64,000 nt of DNA from Acridotheres tristis (taxonomy: Eukaryota; Chordata; Aves; Passeriformes; Sturnidae), in NCBI GenBank assembly GCA_037013685.1, contig CM072885.1:68365785-68429784 (forward strand), in the 5' to 3' direction. Position 1 is the stretch's first letter. Each line of letters begins with the position of its first letter. The position numbers and the translations under genes were made by a program. Below are positions 27,401-37,464 of the stretch, one piece after another. The notes under the pieces were generated by a model, which did no database searches, had not been told where the DNA came from, and saw only the letters and a list, made by a program, of their open reading frames with translations.

Positions 27401-30400
27401 GTATTTGGACTGCAAATTGAGGTGAAACATTTTAAAAGGTAAATGAATTCCTCTCCTTGGCTTACCTTTTATTACCTTGAAATGCCAGGTACATTATAGA
27501 GGCATTAACACCAGCACAGTGACATTGAAACATAAAATGGGGAGCAATCCTTCCCTGGAAGTGGGAAGGCTCAGACTCCATATCTGGGATTTAATGAGGC
27601 GTGACTTAGAGGAGCACTGCTGGCTTCCAAACCTGCTAGAAACACATGCAGAATGGATTAAACATGTGAGTTGTTCTCGGATGCCTAAGAATGTAATCAT
27701 TTTTTGCTTGTTCTTCTGAATTCTTTTCTCAGTGCAGTACAGGGAGAGACTTCTTTATTTGCCAAGACCTCAGATCATAGTTTTGTATGGAAAACAACAT
27801 CACCTTCCTCTGTTCATCTTTCTACAATACATTTTCTATGTTTTTTTTTTTCCCTCCAGTGTTCTGAGGATAATAAACACAACGATGAGCCACCTCAAGA
27901 AGATGAAGGTTTTATGGGAATGTCACCTCTTCTACAAGCCCACCATGCTATGGAGAGAATGGAAGAATTTGTGTGTAAGGTAAGGACACGTGGAAACTGC
28001 TGAAGTAACTTCCTTTTTTTGGGAAGCTCCAGTGGGCAGCAGACTGCACTTGGAGCAGCTGCACTGCTAATGTGAGGGAGAGGAGGTTCTCACTGTCCCC
28101 AAATGGGCATCTCGTGTTCTAAGTAGCAGTACTGCACTTCCTCAGCATCTGTCTGTCATGCAGGATTAAATTGTAGAGCGTGGAACAATAGGGATTTACA
28201 GCTGAGACTCCAAAGCTGATCATGGCACTCAGGTGTGTCCCTTGAGAAACACCTGTGAATGCAAAGCAGAACAAAAGCTTTCTGGTTCGAGGCACTTTGA
28301 CTTTCAAGGTCATTTGACCAGATTTCTTCAGATTTGCAAATACTTTGCTTTTCCAGCACCGTTTGCATCTATTGTAGAATAAGCTTTGTCCCTGACTTGA
28401 AAACAATGCTGTATTGAAACCATACCGTAAATCCATTATAGATTTTGTAATTGTTGACCTTGGCTCAATTTTTGCTACTTTTTAGAGCCACTGGGCTGTG
28501 TCAGTCTCTGGCTCTCCTTTCTTGCTGAAAGGAATGCTGCCCCTTTATACACTGGTTCCTGCTAGTTTTATGAAGTAGCTTTGATATTTTTACAGAGGGA
28601 CCTTATTTACTTGGTGGTGTGTATGGGTCATTTTGCTTTTTTTGCTTTTGTTGTTTTTTTTTTACTATGCATCTTTGCCTCTTTTAAAATATTTTGTAAG
28701 TTGAATTGTGTAAAACTAATTCCCTCCTCCTATTTCTACCTCAATTCACATTTTTTGTTCATGAACTAAACCAGTTATTTTCTTGTTTAATTTAAGAACC
28801 CAGTCTTAAACTGGAGCTGGTTCTTCTGAATGGCTTTGTTTTGCTTCCACGCACGAGTGTGGAGAATTGATTCAAAAATTCTGGGCTCTTGTTGTTGAAA
28901 CTGAAATAAGAATGTAGCTTTTTAAACTTAGTGTTTCAGGAACCTTCAGCCTTGCTCCTGTAACTCTAGCCCGCCGGCAAGTCCAAGGAATCCTGCAGGA
29001 ACAGCCCCGGTACATAAAGCAGTTCCCTGCTCCCCCAAGCTGCCACACTGAAGCCTCCATGTGTCTTGTGTTACTGAAGCAGTGCTGGGAACATCTGTGC
29101 ACACTTATTTCCTGTGGAGCCAGCTGCAAGAATAGCTCTGTGCACAAACCCCCTCTCTCCCTTTAAAGAAGAAATCCCATGGAATTGAGAGTCAGGAGTC
29201 TGTTGCCTTAACTGCTCTGTCACTGTTTGTTTGTGAGGTTGAGAGGAGCAACCTGAATAAGGGGTTGGACTCTTCTTGCTGGGCTCTCACTCTTTCACAT
29301 TTTCTGGCCCCTATTAGTGCTAATGGGTAGCTTCTTTTGCTAGCCTGCCCCAAATGCTAGCAGATAGACAGTGAGGCTGGCTTGTGGTGGAGGATCAGGC
29401 TTATTTATTTATTGGAGAGAACTAGGTATGGGCTTCTTCAATTAAATGGAAAAGGTGGCCTGTAAAATAACAGAACATGGAAGTGAATTAAATATTTTCT
29501 CTTCATCAGCAGTAAAAACAGCCAGTAGCCTTCCTGTCCAGTGGAATGCTGAAGTATTTCTTTCTCTGATGGTGCATTCATAATGGTACAGTTTTGAACT
29601 GGGAGCAGTGACTTTAGCATGATCTCTCAAGTGTAAAACCCTTTCCCCAGAGATGTTCCATCTACTCTCTTCTGTTCACTGCACTCACAGGCTAACTCCA
29701 GCACTTTTACCAATATGGGTTTTCTGACTATTTCCATGATGGAGCTCCACTTCCTGCATTTCACTAAACTCTTTTAACCCCTAGGTATGGGAGGGCCGCT
29801 GGAGAGTCATTCCCCACGACGTTCTGCCTGACTGGCTGAAGGACAATGACTACCTGCTGCATGGACACAGACCACCCATGCCTTCCTTCCGGGCTTGTTT
29901 CAAGAGCATCTTCAGAATACACACAGAGACTGGCAACATCTGGACACATCTCTTAGGTACTCTCAGCTTGCTTTAATCTAATCCTAAATCTCACCCAATG
30001 GTTTCAATACTCTCAAAGAAAAGAGAGCAAGACAGAAAGGGCTGTGGGGTTGTCAGCGTTCATTCCACCTGTAACCTGTTAAATTAGCAGCTTGTTATCC
30101 CTCTCCTGATTTTATCCCATCAGAGTTGGATAGGACTTGTTTAATTATGGATACTATACAAACAAATGCATTAAACGTTTCCTAATCGTTAATAAATTAG
30201 TGTTAGAGCCTTCCTTTCCCAAGTGTGTAGGTGTTAATTGGGATTGTATTTCTTGCCACAGATTGCATCTTCTCTGCGTGTTTCCAGCTTGTGAGAGCCT
30301 TGAAGGGAAGTGGTGATGCTCATAGGAAAAAAAAGCTTTCAGTATGCATGAACTCGACACCTCTCTGCCTTGCTGTTTTTCAGGATGCGTGTTCTTCCTT

Positions 30401-33400
30401 TGTCTGGGAATCTTCTACATGTTCCGACCAAACATGTCCTTTGTAGCACCTGTGCAGGAGAAAGTGGTCGTTGGATTGTTCTTCTTGGGAGCCATACTCT
30501 GCCTCTCCTTCTCATGGCTCTTCCACACAGTTTATTGCCACTCAGAAGGTGTTTCCCGGCTCTTCTCCAAGTAAGTGCCTAGAGAACAGGGCAGGCCAAA
30601 TAGGAAACAGGTGGGAAAACAGGGCTGGGATTTGTGCCTGGAGCCCCAGTGTGGGAGTTGTTCATTTCATGACTGCATGTACTTTGGAACAGAGTTGAGC
30701 AGAGATTTAATGCAGCTTCTTCTAATTATAGTTTGTTTCAGCATGAGTTTTTGTGCTGTCATTTGAGTCTTAAAACTCCATCATTTTGTGCTGTTTGGCA
30801 AGCATGTGCTTGCATTTGCTGCTGTAAGTAATATGCCTTGAGCTTAGTTGCAGGACTTGGAATTTTTGGTGCAACCGTTACTTCCTGTCATTTCAGCTGT
30901 TCTGACTGACTTTGAACCTTAAACTTATGTAAGACAGTTCCACAGTGTGTATCAAGATGTCTTGGTCTTTTGGTTTCACTGCACGTTCTTTTTTGGCTGG
31001 CTGCTGAATATCTGATATTTCCTAAGACTGCTCAACCTAGGATTCTGTAATCTGCAAGACCACCTCTAAAGTAGCCCAGCAGTTAAAACCCCTAGTGAAA
31101 AAACTAACTCTGTCAACTTTTGCAGTAGTATTTTGTCAGGGTGTGGCAAAAAGCAGTGGCGTGGATTTCCTTTTTTTACATGGGTGTACAAAAATCCAGC
31201 ATGGTTGAAAAATTGCAGCATTAATCAACTGTGATCACTGAAACTGATGCCCAGTTAACTCACACTTGTCAGATATTGAAGTGTTTGCCTTGGCTGTGTT
31301 CTCAGAATATACTGTGTGCCCTGTCTTTAGAGGGCTCTTGCACTGCTTTTTTTTCCCTCATCTGAAACTAAAATGTGAGTTTTAATCAGAAAGCTTTGGT
31401 CTAAAGGCTGCTGAAGGTATTACTGATGACTGTCTCAAAAATGGCCTTCCTGGCTGTCTGTCAAGGTAATCCATTCCTGTAGGTGGAAGAGTTGCCATCA
31501 GGACCCAAGCTGCAATAGTGAGAGTAATTTAGTTGCAGTGAGAAGTAGACAGTAGCTCTACTAAAGAAGAGTGTGTGGGTGTGAGGATTTCCAAAGTTTC
31601 ACACTTCTTATGACACTGATTTTTGTTTTCTTCTAGGCTGGATTATTCTGGCATTGCACTCCTCATAATGGGCAGCTTTGTACCATGGTTGTACTACTCC
31701 TTCTATTGCAACCCTCAGCCTTGCTTCATCTACTTGATTGTGATTTGTGTCCTGGGCATTGCAGCCATAATTGTCTCACAATGGGACATGTTTGCCACCC
31801 CTGAATACCGGGGTGTAAGGGCAGGTAAGACCTGAAGTCAACTGTTTTGCTTCTTAACTGTCTTTCCTGCTTCCTACTTGCCACTTGGAAAAACCACCTT
31901 GGGAAGACTTAAGAGAGCATAATTCTATAGACCTAATATTCTTGAATTGGGAGCTTGGTGGGTTTTCTTTCAGCATTTCTTGTACTCAGCTGGATGCACA
32001 GATCAGGACTGGTGCCAGTCCTGGAAGTGCATTCCTGAAATGGACAGTAACACATGCAGTAGGAAAGGTGGTGCAAAGGATTTCTAGCTGCATTTAGCAA
32101 CCTTGCTCTCTCAAAAAACGACTGACTGCTTGGTGTGTGTATGTGTACTTGTAGTGCTTGTGCTTTTCTTATAGCAAATCATTGAATGATTGAATTAATC
32201 TGAATGATTTGCCTGGATAAAACAATATTAAGATAAAGACTTTTCCTCTTCTCATCAAAAGAACAAAACCAGATTTGGTTTCCCGTTTTGAGGTAGGAAG
32301 AGCTTTAGAGGGCAGCTATGGAATGTGCACACAGCTGGGTTGAATATTAATATTTCTTGTTTCTTAACCTGCACATGCTGTCTACAGTAAATCTAGATTT
32401 TCTGGACAGGTTTGGGTACCTTCAGAGCATTCAGCTTTCCAGACTTAAAATCTCGTATGGAACATGAATATTCCCCCCATGCCCACAAGTTTTCTGTCCT
32501 TGCTGCTAAAATCTAAACAAATAGTGTTCTCTTACATGGCAGATCAGATGAGCAGAGATTCTGCTTTTCTGTTTCCTAGGAGTACTTGTGCAGAATATGA
32601 TAAACAATCTCTTTGTTGTGTCTCCTTGTCTTGCTCTTGAGTGGTTGTGGTGAAGTGAGGCACGGTCTGTGTGGTCTCAGTTCCCTCTACAGGCCAAGAG
32701 CAGGAACTGGCCTCACACTGGAGCTGGCAGGCACAATCAGTGAATGAACTATTCCAGCTATTTGCTGGAACATGTAACTAAGTAGCTTCTGGTATACGAA
32801 GGAAGTTTGTGCATTCTTTAGCTTCCTTTCCAATAAATCTCTTCTGGGGACTTGCAGCTTCAAGAGCTGTCACTTCTCTGCTACTTTGGCAAATACTGAG
32901 TTTTGCTTCTGTAGCTTTTGTGTTTTCACTGTCTTCCTTTGCCACCACTGCGTTCAAACCTGACTCTGCCGCATTTTCTTTACCTCCCAGGAGTATTTCT
33001 AGGTCTGGGTCTTAGTGGGGTAATTCCCACTCTGCACTTTGTCATCTCTGAGGGGCTCCTGAAGGCAGCCACCATGGGGCAGATAGGCTGGCTGGCACTC
33101 ATGGCATGCCTGTACATCACTGGTGCTGCACTCTATGCTGCCCGCATCCCGGAGAGATTCTTCCCTGGCAAGTGTGACATCTGGGTGAGTCTACTGAGTG
33201 ACTGGAGGAGGAGACCAATTTGAAAGCTGGTTCCCCTTGAGCCTGAAGGATGTTGTGTCAATGTTTTCTTATTGCAAGTATCAATACTGCACCAGAGGCT
33301 ATAGGTCTTCAGGGACCAAATGAGTCTGGGCTCTCTGAGCCTGGCTTAGCTGGTGCCTCTCTTCCCAAGTTGTCACAGCCTGGCTGGTCTGAGGTAGCTG

Positions 33401-34827
33401 CTAGTGTGCAGATTCACCTCAGTACATTTCTGGATAGCTTTAACAGATGAGCAAGAAACTGCAAACATTTTTGTGTGTATGTGTGTTGAGGATCCTGCAC
33501 GGACACATCTTTACCTTGCCTCTGTGCACAGCAGTACATGGTTATTTCATTGATGTTCAGTGTGTTCTCTGGGAACGTGTTCTCCATGTTCTCTCATGTT
33601 CTCCATGTCTGGCTCCTCATCTTGTATAGCCAGGGAAAATGCTGGACAGAGGTGGTAGGCTTTGGGGGGAATCTCTGGCCCAGAAGAAAGGATGGTGGAG
33701 TGAGCAAGTGGGTGGGTGGAAAACTTGTTGTGAAGGAAAGAATCATGAAGACTGGAGGAGAAACACCTGAGGAAGATGTAAGGAAAGGAGCTGGGTGGAG
33801 CAAGAGTAGAGATGAGGGAAAGCGGACCTTTGGAAGGCCACTGTATTTGCACTTAGGATAGTTTAAGACCCCATAAGAAGACCAGAAGGGAGAATGAGAC
33901 CTGGGTTGTTTGAGCAGCTTGTGCACAGGTTTGTTACTATAGTGAGCTAATCTCCAAAGCACTGGTGTACCACCAACTCTTTTCCAAGCTTCCCATGAAG
34001 CCTGCAAATACACATTTGTAGGAATATTTCAGGAGCATTATCCATATTGGTATGCCTTCCCTCAGACAAGGGCATGTTTTATCATGGAGCTCTCTCACAG
34101 TTTTCATTCTGCACTACTCCAATCAGTGACATCCTGGGCATTCATTCAGAACATCCAGTTGTTTCTAGGTTTTAATATAATTCCACGTTTTTCTATTCTG
34201 TTTCTCTGTGGTACAGGAATAAAATAACAGCATGCAGAATCAACTTGGTAAAACTTAATGCCTGTGACCAGAGCAGAGTTTGTACCTGTTATCTGTATGA
34301 GAGATAAATGTCCATAAACCACCAGTGTATCTTGTGGAGGAACTGATTTTAAGTGTCCTGCTTAAGCCTTCTGCCTAAGCTTCTGCAATTCTCCTTGTCC
34401 CTTTGCAAAGATGAGCTACAGCAGTTCTGTAGCACAATTTTTGGCTGACCAGCTGGTTCAGATGACTCTGAAGGGGAGGGGAGGATGTGTGTGTGTGGAG
34501 AATTCGATTATTTTGCTAAAGGTAGTAGAGGGGTGAGCTTTACCACACAGCTTGGAGAGCTGTGCAGCTCCTGCGTGAGGCACTGCTCTGTGTTACTGTG
34601 TACTTCAGCTGAATGTGGGTTTGGGTTTGGGTTTGGGTTTGGGGGGCAGGGTGGCCCCAGGGCCCTGGCTGAACGCAGGTGTTTCCTTCCCGCAGTTCCA
34701 CTCCCATCAGCTGTTCCACGTGTTTGTCGTGGCTGGCGCTTTCGTGCACTTCCACGGGGTCTCCAACCTGCAGGAATTCCGCTTCACAGTCGGAGGGGGC
34801 TGCTCAGAGGAGGATGGGATGCAGTAG
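15271..34827 (+). CDS. ADIPOR2: ADIPOR2, adiponectin receptor 2, complete coding region in 7 exons
   Basis: Joined coding exons are 15271-15438, 27860-27979, 29785-29956, 30384-30570, 31637-31824, 32991-33184 and 34696-34827. Reading phase is kept across every junction, giving 386 residues, the same length as human ADIPOR2. The product belongs to the PAQR family: seven membrane helices, cytosolic N-terminus, and an intramembrane zinc site linked to ceramidase activity and adiponectin signalling through AMPK and PPAR-alpha. Zinc-site residues are visible: H201 in LFHTVYCHS, and H347 and H351 in SHQLFH; D218 follows in LDYSG. ADIPOR2 rather than ADIPOR1 is indicated by the N-terminus (MNEL, then RLRKGH), by PPQEDEGFMGMSPLLQ and by the tail GGGCSEED. 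The C-terminal end (GMQ) is slightly different and one residue longer than I remember for human. The start is supported by an in-frame TGA at 15250 in the 5'UTR exon; its Kozak context is weak (C at -3, A at +4). The non-coding first exon was not found. Confidence 0.97.
22820..23165 (+). mobile_element. Solo LTR, avian ERVL-like, + orientation
   Basis: The 5' end starts TGTCCAGGTTTTGACTGGGA, followed by TTTTCTTCCTA and CTAGCTGGTACAG, then GATAACACACTGATGTTTTA and GTTGTTGCTAAGCAGTGCTA. Further on come GGGATATTCCAGACCATGGA and a G-rich stretch. This order matches the common avian ERVL-like LTR whose other copy sits reversed at 12987-13211. The TATA region is decayed and the 3' end fades after about 23165, so the right boundary is approximate. 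No gag, pol or env remnant adjoins it. Confidence 0.75.
25720..25792 (+). mobile_element. CR1 LINE 3' tail fragment, decayed
   Basis: The stretch contains TTTAGACTAGTTGATTTTTA, then CTTCTAACCCAACCCATTCT followed by ATG. This resembles the 3' end of avian CR1 LINEs (TTCCAACCCAAACCATTCTATG type), here in sense orientation. It is heavily mutated and short, as 5'-truncated CR1 insertions often are. Confidence 0.6.
27860..27979 (+). CDS. ADIPOR2: ADIPOR2 coding exon 2 (residues 57-96)
   Basis: A long T tract and CCTCCAG acceptor precede the exon, and AAG|GTAAGG follows it. Forty whole codons encode the conserved cytosolic stretch containing EDEGFMGMSPLLQAHHAM and ending EEFVCK. Both flanking introns are phase 0, so skipping this exon would keep the frame. 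Confidence 0.96.
27980..29784 (+). other. ADIPOR2: ADIPOR2 intron (1.8 kb) between coding exons 2 and 3
   Basis: GTAAGG donor, CTAG acceptor, phase 0. I see no gene, RNA or recognisable repeat inside it. Confidence 0.85.
29785..29956 (+). CDS. ADIPOR2: ADIPOR2 coding exon 3 (residues 97-153 plus one base)
   Basis: The acceptor CCCCTAG ends at 29784 and the donor GTACTC begins at 29957. The exon encodes VWEGRWRVIPHDVLPDWLKD onward through the HRPPMPSFRACFKSIF segment to NIWTHLL. This juxtamembrane region leads into helix 1 and is among the most conserved parts of the PAQR family. It ends in phase 1; the following intron is only 427 bases. Confidence 0.97.
29957..30383 (+). other. ADIPOR2: ADIPOR2 intron (427 bases) between coding exons 3 and 4
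   Basis: GTACTC donor and TTTTTCAG acceptor, phase 1. No internal feature was recognised. Confidence 0.9.
30384..30570 (+). CDS. ADIPOR2: ADIPOR2 coding exon 4 (helices 1-2, zinc ligand)
   Basis: The acceptor TTTTTCAG ends at 30383 and the donor GTAAGT begins at 30571. The exon encodes CVFFLCLGIFYMFRPN (helix 1), then GLFFLGAILCLSFSWLFH (helix 2). H201 in this segment corresponds to the first zinc-binding histidine (human H202). It ends in phase 2 inside the lysine codon of FSK. Confidence 0.97.
30571..31636 (+). other. ADIPOR2: ADIPOR2 intron (1.07 kb) between coding exons 4 and 5
   Basis: GTAAGT donor and TTCTAG acceptor, phase 2. No internal feature was recognised. Confidence 0.9.
31637..31824 (+). 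CDS. ADIPOR2: ADIPOR2 coding exon 5 (helices 3-4)
   Basis: The acceptor TTCTAG ends at 31636 and the donor GTAAGA begins at 31825. The exon encodes LDYSGIALLIMGSFVPWLYY through a hydrophobic segment rich in I, V and L to QWDMFATPEYRGVRAG. D218 in LDYSG matches the aspartate beside the zinc site (human D219). It ends in phase 1. Confidence 0.97.
31825..32990 (+). other. ADIPOR2: ADIPOR2 intron (1.17 kb) between coding exons 5 and 6
   Basis: GTAAGA donor and CTCCCAG acceptor, phase 1. No internal feature was recognised. Confidence 0.9.
32991..33184 (+). CDS. ADIPOR2: ADIPOR2 coding exon 6 (helices 5-6)
   Basis: The acceptor CTCCCAG ends at 32990 and the donor GTGAGT begins at 33185. The exon encodes VFLGLGLSGVIPTLHFVISE, then IGWLALMACLYITGAALYAA and ARIPERFFPGKCDIW. 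The last motif is a hallmark of the adiponectin-receptor branch of PAQR. It ends in phase 0. Confidence 0.97.
33185..34695 (+). other. ADIPOR2: ADIPOR2 last intron (1.5 kb)
   Basis: GTGAGT donor and CCCGCAG acceptor, phase 0. It contains an imperfect run of TGTTCTC-type units near 33553-33609 and a GGGTTT repeat at 34617-34646 close to the acceptor. Confidence 0.9.
34617..34646 (+). repeat. (GGGTTT)4 GGGGGG tract, G-quadruplex motif
   Basis: Four GGGTTT units end in a run of six G, giving five G-tracts of at least three G with 3-base loops. The tract lies on the sense strand of ADIPOR2, 49 bases upstream of the last exon's first base. It is not the vertebrate telomere unit (TTAGGG). The motif satisfies the usual sequence rule for an intramolecular G-quadruplex in DNA or pre-mRNA; folding and any effect on splicing are inference. 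Confidence 0.85.
34696..34827 (+). CDS. ADIPOR2: ADIPOR2 last coding exon (helix 7, stop TAG)
   Basis: The acceptor TTCCCGCAG ends at 34695. The exon encodes FHSHQLFHVFVVAGAFVHFH, then GVSNLQEFRF and the cysteine-containing tail GGGCSEED, with TAG at 34825-34827. H347 and H351 are the remaining zinc-binding histidines. The exon is clearly richer in GC than the introns around it. A GGGTTT-repeat tract lies about 50 bases upstream. Confidence 0.97.
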   Translation, partial: FHSHQLFHVFVVAGAFVHFHGVSNLQEFRFTVGGGCSEEDGMQ

Positions 34828-35273
34828 GGGCAGCTGCAGCCCGAGAGCAGAACCAAAAGAGAGCCCCGGCACGGGTGAAGCATCCAGGCCTAGCAAAAGG
34901 AATACCTAAGAAGAATCCAAGTTTCAGCTGATGAGGCATGGAGCTTCATGGGGATTCTGACTAATCAAGATAAATTCTATACCTCAAGCAATGGAATAAA
35001 TCAATTTGAAGACCAGGAAATTCTGAAAACCTAATTTATTCTTGGGATCTACAGATTGAGCTACAGAGGACCCTTTCCAAATCGGCTTCTGTTCAATGCC
35101 ATATTTATTTGTAGAATTGGGGAGGGATAGCTTAGCAGTTTCCTTTTTTTTAAAAAAAGAAAAAAAAAAAGTCAAGGTTAAATTTATATCCTCTTGGAGG
35201 GTTTGGGCGTTGATTTTAGATGCTCTTTTGGGAGAAAAACAAATTGTAAATAAGATTTCTAACTTTCTGTTTA

Positions 35274-35279
35274 AATAAA
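35274..35279 (+). terminator. ADIPOR2: Proximal poly(A) signal AATAAA for ADIPOR2
   Basis: Canonical hexamer about 450 bases after the stop. It is followed some 25-50 bases later by a G-rich and then T-rich stretch suited to a downstream element. A second AATAAA at 35376-35381 and an earlier one at 34995-35000 are alternatives with weaker flanks. Confidence 0.6.
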
Positions 35280-36063
35280 ATTTATATAAATGTTTTAAAC
35301 AATGGGTGGGGGGGAAAAGGGTTTTTGTAAAGAATGCAACATGCAAGTACCACACACTGTTTCAATTTTGCACAAAATAAATGATTGCAGGAGGACCAGG
35401 TAAAATTCCCAGGAGTGAAGCACGCTGGCCCTGTAGATTTTCCTGGTGGCCAGCATGCCCTGGGCAGTGTGGGGTCCTGGCCAGCACCTGGAGTAGGTTC
35501 AGGACAGGTACAAGAGGGTTGTGAAGGCTGGATAAATCATGGTGTCATCCAGGTCACAGTGTGAGCAAATGGATTTGCTCCAGTAACTGGAAAGGTGCAT
35601 CTGCTCCCTGCCTGAGTGTGGGGGACAGCTGCATTCCCAGCCTGTGTGCAGTGGGAGCTTTGGGATAATGGATCCTGCAGTTGGTTGGTTTGGGTCTCAT
35701 CCTAGGAACTGGAGCATGGTGGGTAACTGCACATGAAATGGCAAACAGTCCAACTCCATCAGTGCCTGCCTACACCCAGAGGCCCCCAGGGAGAGGGTGG
35801 TTGCCATTTGCAAGCCTGCTTCGTTTGCTCTGAGGGGTGATGGTAATAGACTTGTCAGAAGATTGTTGAGCATGTGAGGGGAAACAGAGGTGGGGTTAAG
35901 ATGGACTGGAAAGAGGAAGCTGTGTGCTCCAGGATTTGGAATTAACAGGCACTGCAGACCTCAGGCACATTACCATCCTGTGTGTCAGGCTCCATCTGCC
36001 AAGGCAGTTTGCAGGTTTTTCTTTTTAAGGAGGAATAGATCCCTAACCAGCCCAATGCAGTTC

Positions 36064-36066
<3 letters not shown>

Positions 36067-36096
<30 letters not shown>
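36067..36096 (+). repeat. T30 homopolymer
   Basis: Thirty consecutive T, inside the possible long ADIPOR2 3'UTR. Its length in an assembly should be treated as approximate. Confidence 0.9.
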
Positions 36097-36097
<1 letters not shown>

Positions 36098-37458
36098 TCC
36101 TTAGGTCTGCTTTCCATCTGTGCTTTAGCAGTGGGACTGCTGGTATTTCTTAAGTCTAAACCTGAGAGTTCAGCTGGATTGCTGTGGAGCAGACACACCT
36201 CCTATATAAGGGGAGGCAAATACCCTTCTCCTGTGTAATTGATGTAGCTTGAGCTTTGGAGCCCAGTCAGAAGCCAGACTGAAGGAGAATCTTTGGAGTA
36301 GTAAGGTGGAACTTGAACATTTTGTTTGTTATGGCACAGGTATTGCTTGGAGGCTTTAGCTGGAAATTCAGAGCAATTACCTCTCTCACAGATGAGTTAA
36401 ACAGCTCATACCATGCAGTATTTCACAGGGAAGGAAGGTAAAGGGTGGTTGGTTGTTGTGTGAGGTGGTTTTTTTTGTTGTTATTGTTGGGTTTTGGTGC
36501 TTCTTTTTTTTTTTAGATTCCCTCAAGTTTCAGTTTTCATTCTTCAAGAGAAAGAGATGGATTGCAAAGATCTTCCCATACCCTGGATGTCACAGTGTGT
36601 TTTGGGGAGTTGCTTTGTCTAATGGAGTCAGGTAGAAGCAGAATGCCCTCCTAAAGCTGAGTGGGCATTAAGGCTTCACCCCTGGAGTGGAGTAAAGCCT
36701 CTGAGGGTAAGGTCACCTGCAGAAGGAGGTGCTGCAGCAGCCTGCGAGTTTAGAGGGATGTGTTCTCAGTAGGATCCTGACACTGGATGCCTGTAGGGCT
36801 GGAAGTAGTTTATCCCAGGTCTGTGGTATTTAAATGAAGGAAAGGGTGGAATTACCTTGGGTGTAAGGGCTAATAGCACTGGCATCCCAGACAAGGAGTA
36901 ACTGTGCTGGTGTCTGAGCCAAGGGTGGTACATATCAGAATCAGAGCTGGCTGGAAGTGCTTTGGGATACCTCAGAACAGTACCAGCAGAAGCAGCAGCC
37001 TCCATCCTGGATTATCCCACGTTCACTCCTCCAAGGGTGATTGTAACCTGGTCCTACACAGCACAGAACTATTACAAAAACACAGTACTCCACCTGCTAT
37101 TCTTAACCCAGTCAGTCTCTCTGTTCAAGAAGTTTGTGTGTTCCAATAAAAACAACCTAGCTGTGCACTTTTCTGTAGCTTTTGCTGAGAACTCTTCCCA
37201 GGTTGGCACCTGAATGCCTTACTCTCAGCAGTCAGAGGCTTGCTTGCTCTGTGTGCAGGTTATTGCCATAGAATAGTTAGGACCTACAGCTTCTTTCCTT
37301 CCCCATTAAATAGTGGCCTTGTTCAGTATATTTCTTTTTAACAATTGCTTACTGTTGGAAGCAATGAAGCACATTCTGGGGTTTTGATGGCTGGGGACTC
37401 TGGTGATGGTTCCATATAAGATGGGATCTTATTACTTGCTGTATTCTTAACTTCTGCT

Positions 37459-37464
37459 AATAAA
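37459..37464 (+). terminator. ADIPOR2: Candidate distal poly(A) signal AATAAA for ADIPOR2
   Basis: Canonical hexamer 2.6 kb after the stop, followed by the G/T-rich stretch TTGTCTGGTCTGGGTCTTTC. Another AATAAA lies at 37145-37150. Assigned to ADIPOR2 only by position and strand. Confidence 0.45.

Larger units (their letters stand above)
15439..27859 (+). other. ADIPOR2: ADIPOR2 intron (12.4 kb) between coding exons 1 and 2
   Basis: Phase-0 intron with GTAAGT donor and T-rich CCTCCAG acceptor. No gene was recognised on either strand. It holds a T15 tract at 18352-18366, an LTR in + orientation at about 22820-23165 that appears as a GC-rich patch, and a decayed CR1 3' tail at about 25720-25792. 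The remainder is AT-rich and unremarkable to my reading. Confidence 0.85.

Noticed and set aside
34617..34646. Interstitial telomere repeat
   Set aside because: The unit is GGGTTT, not TTAGGG, so it is a simple repeat and not telomeric sequence.
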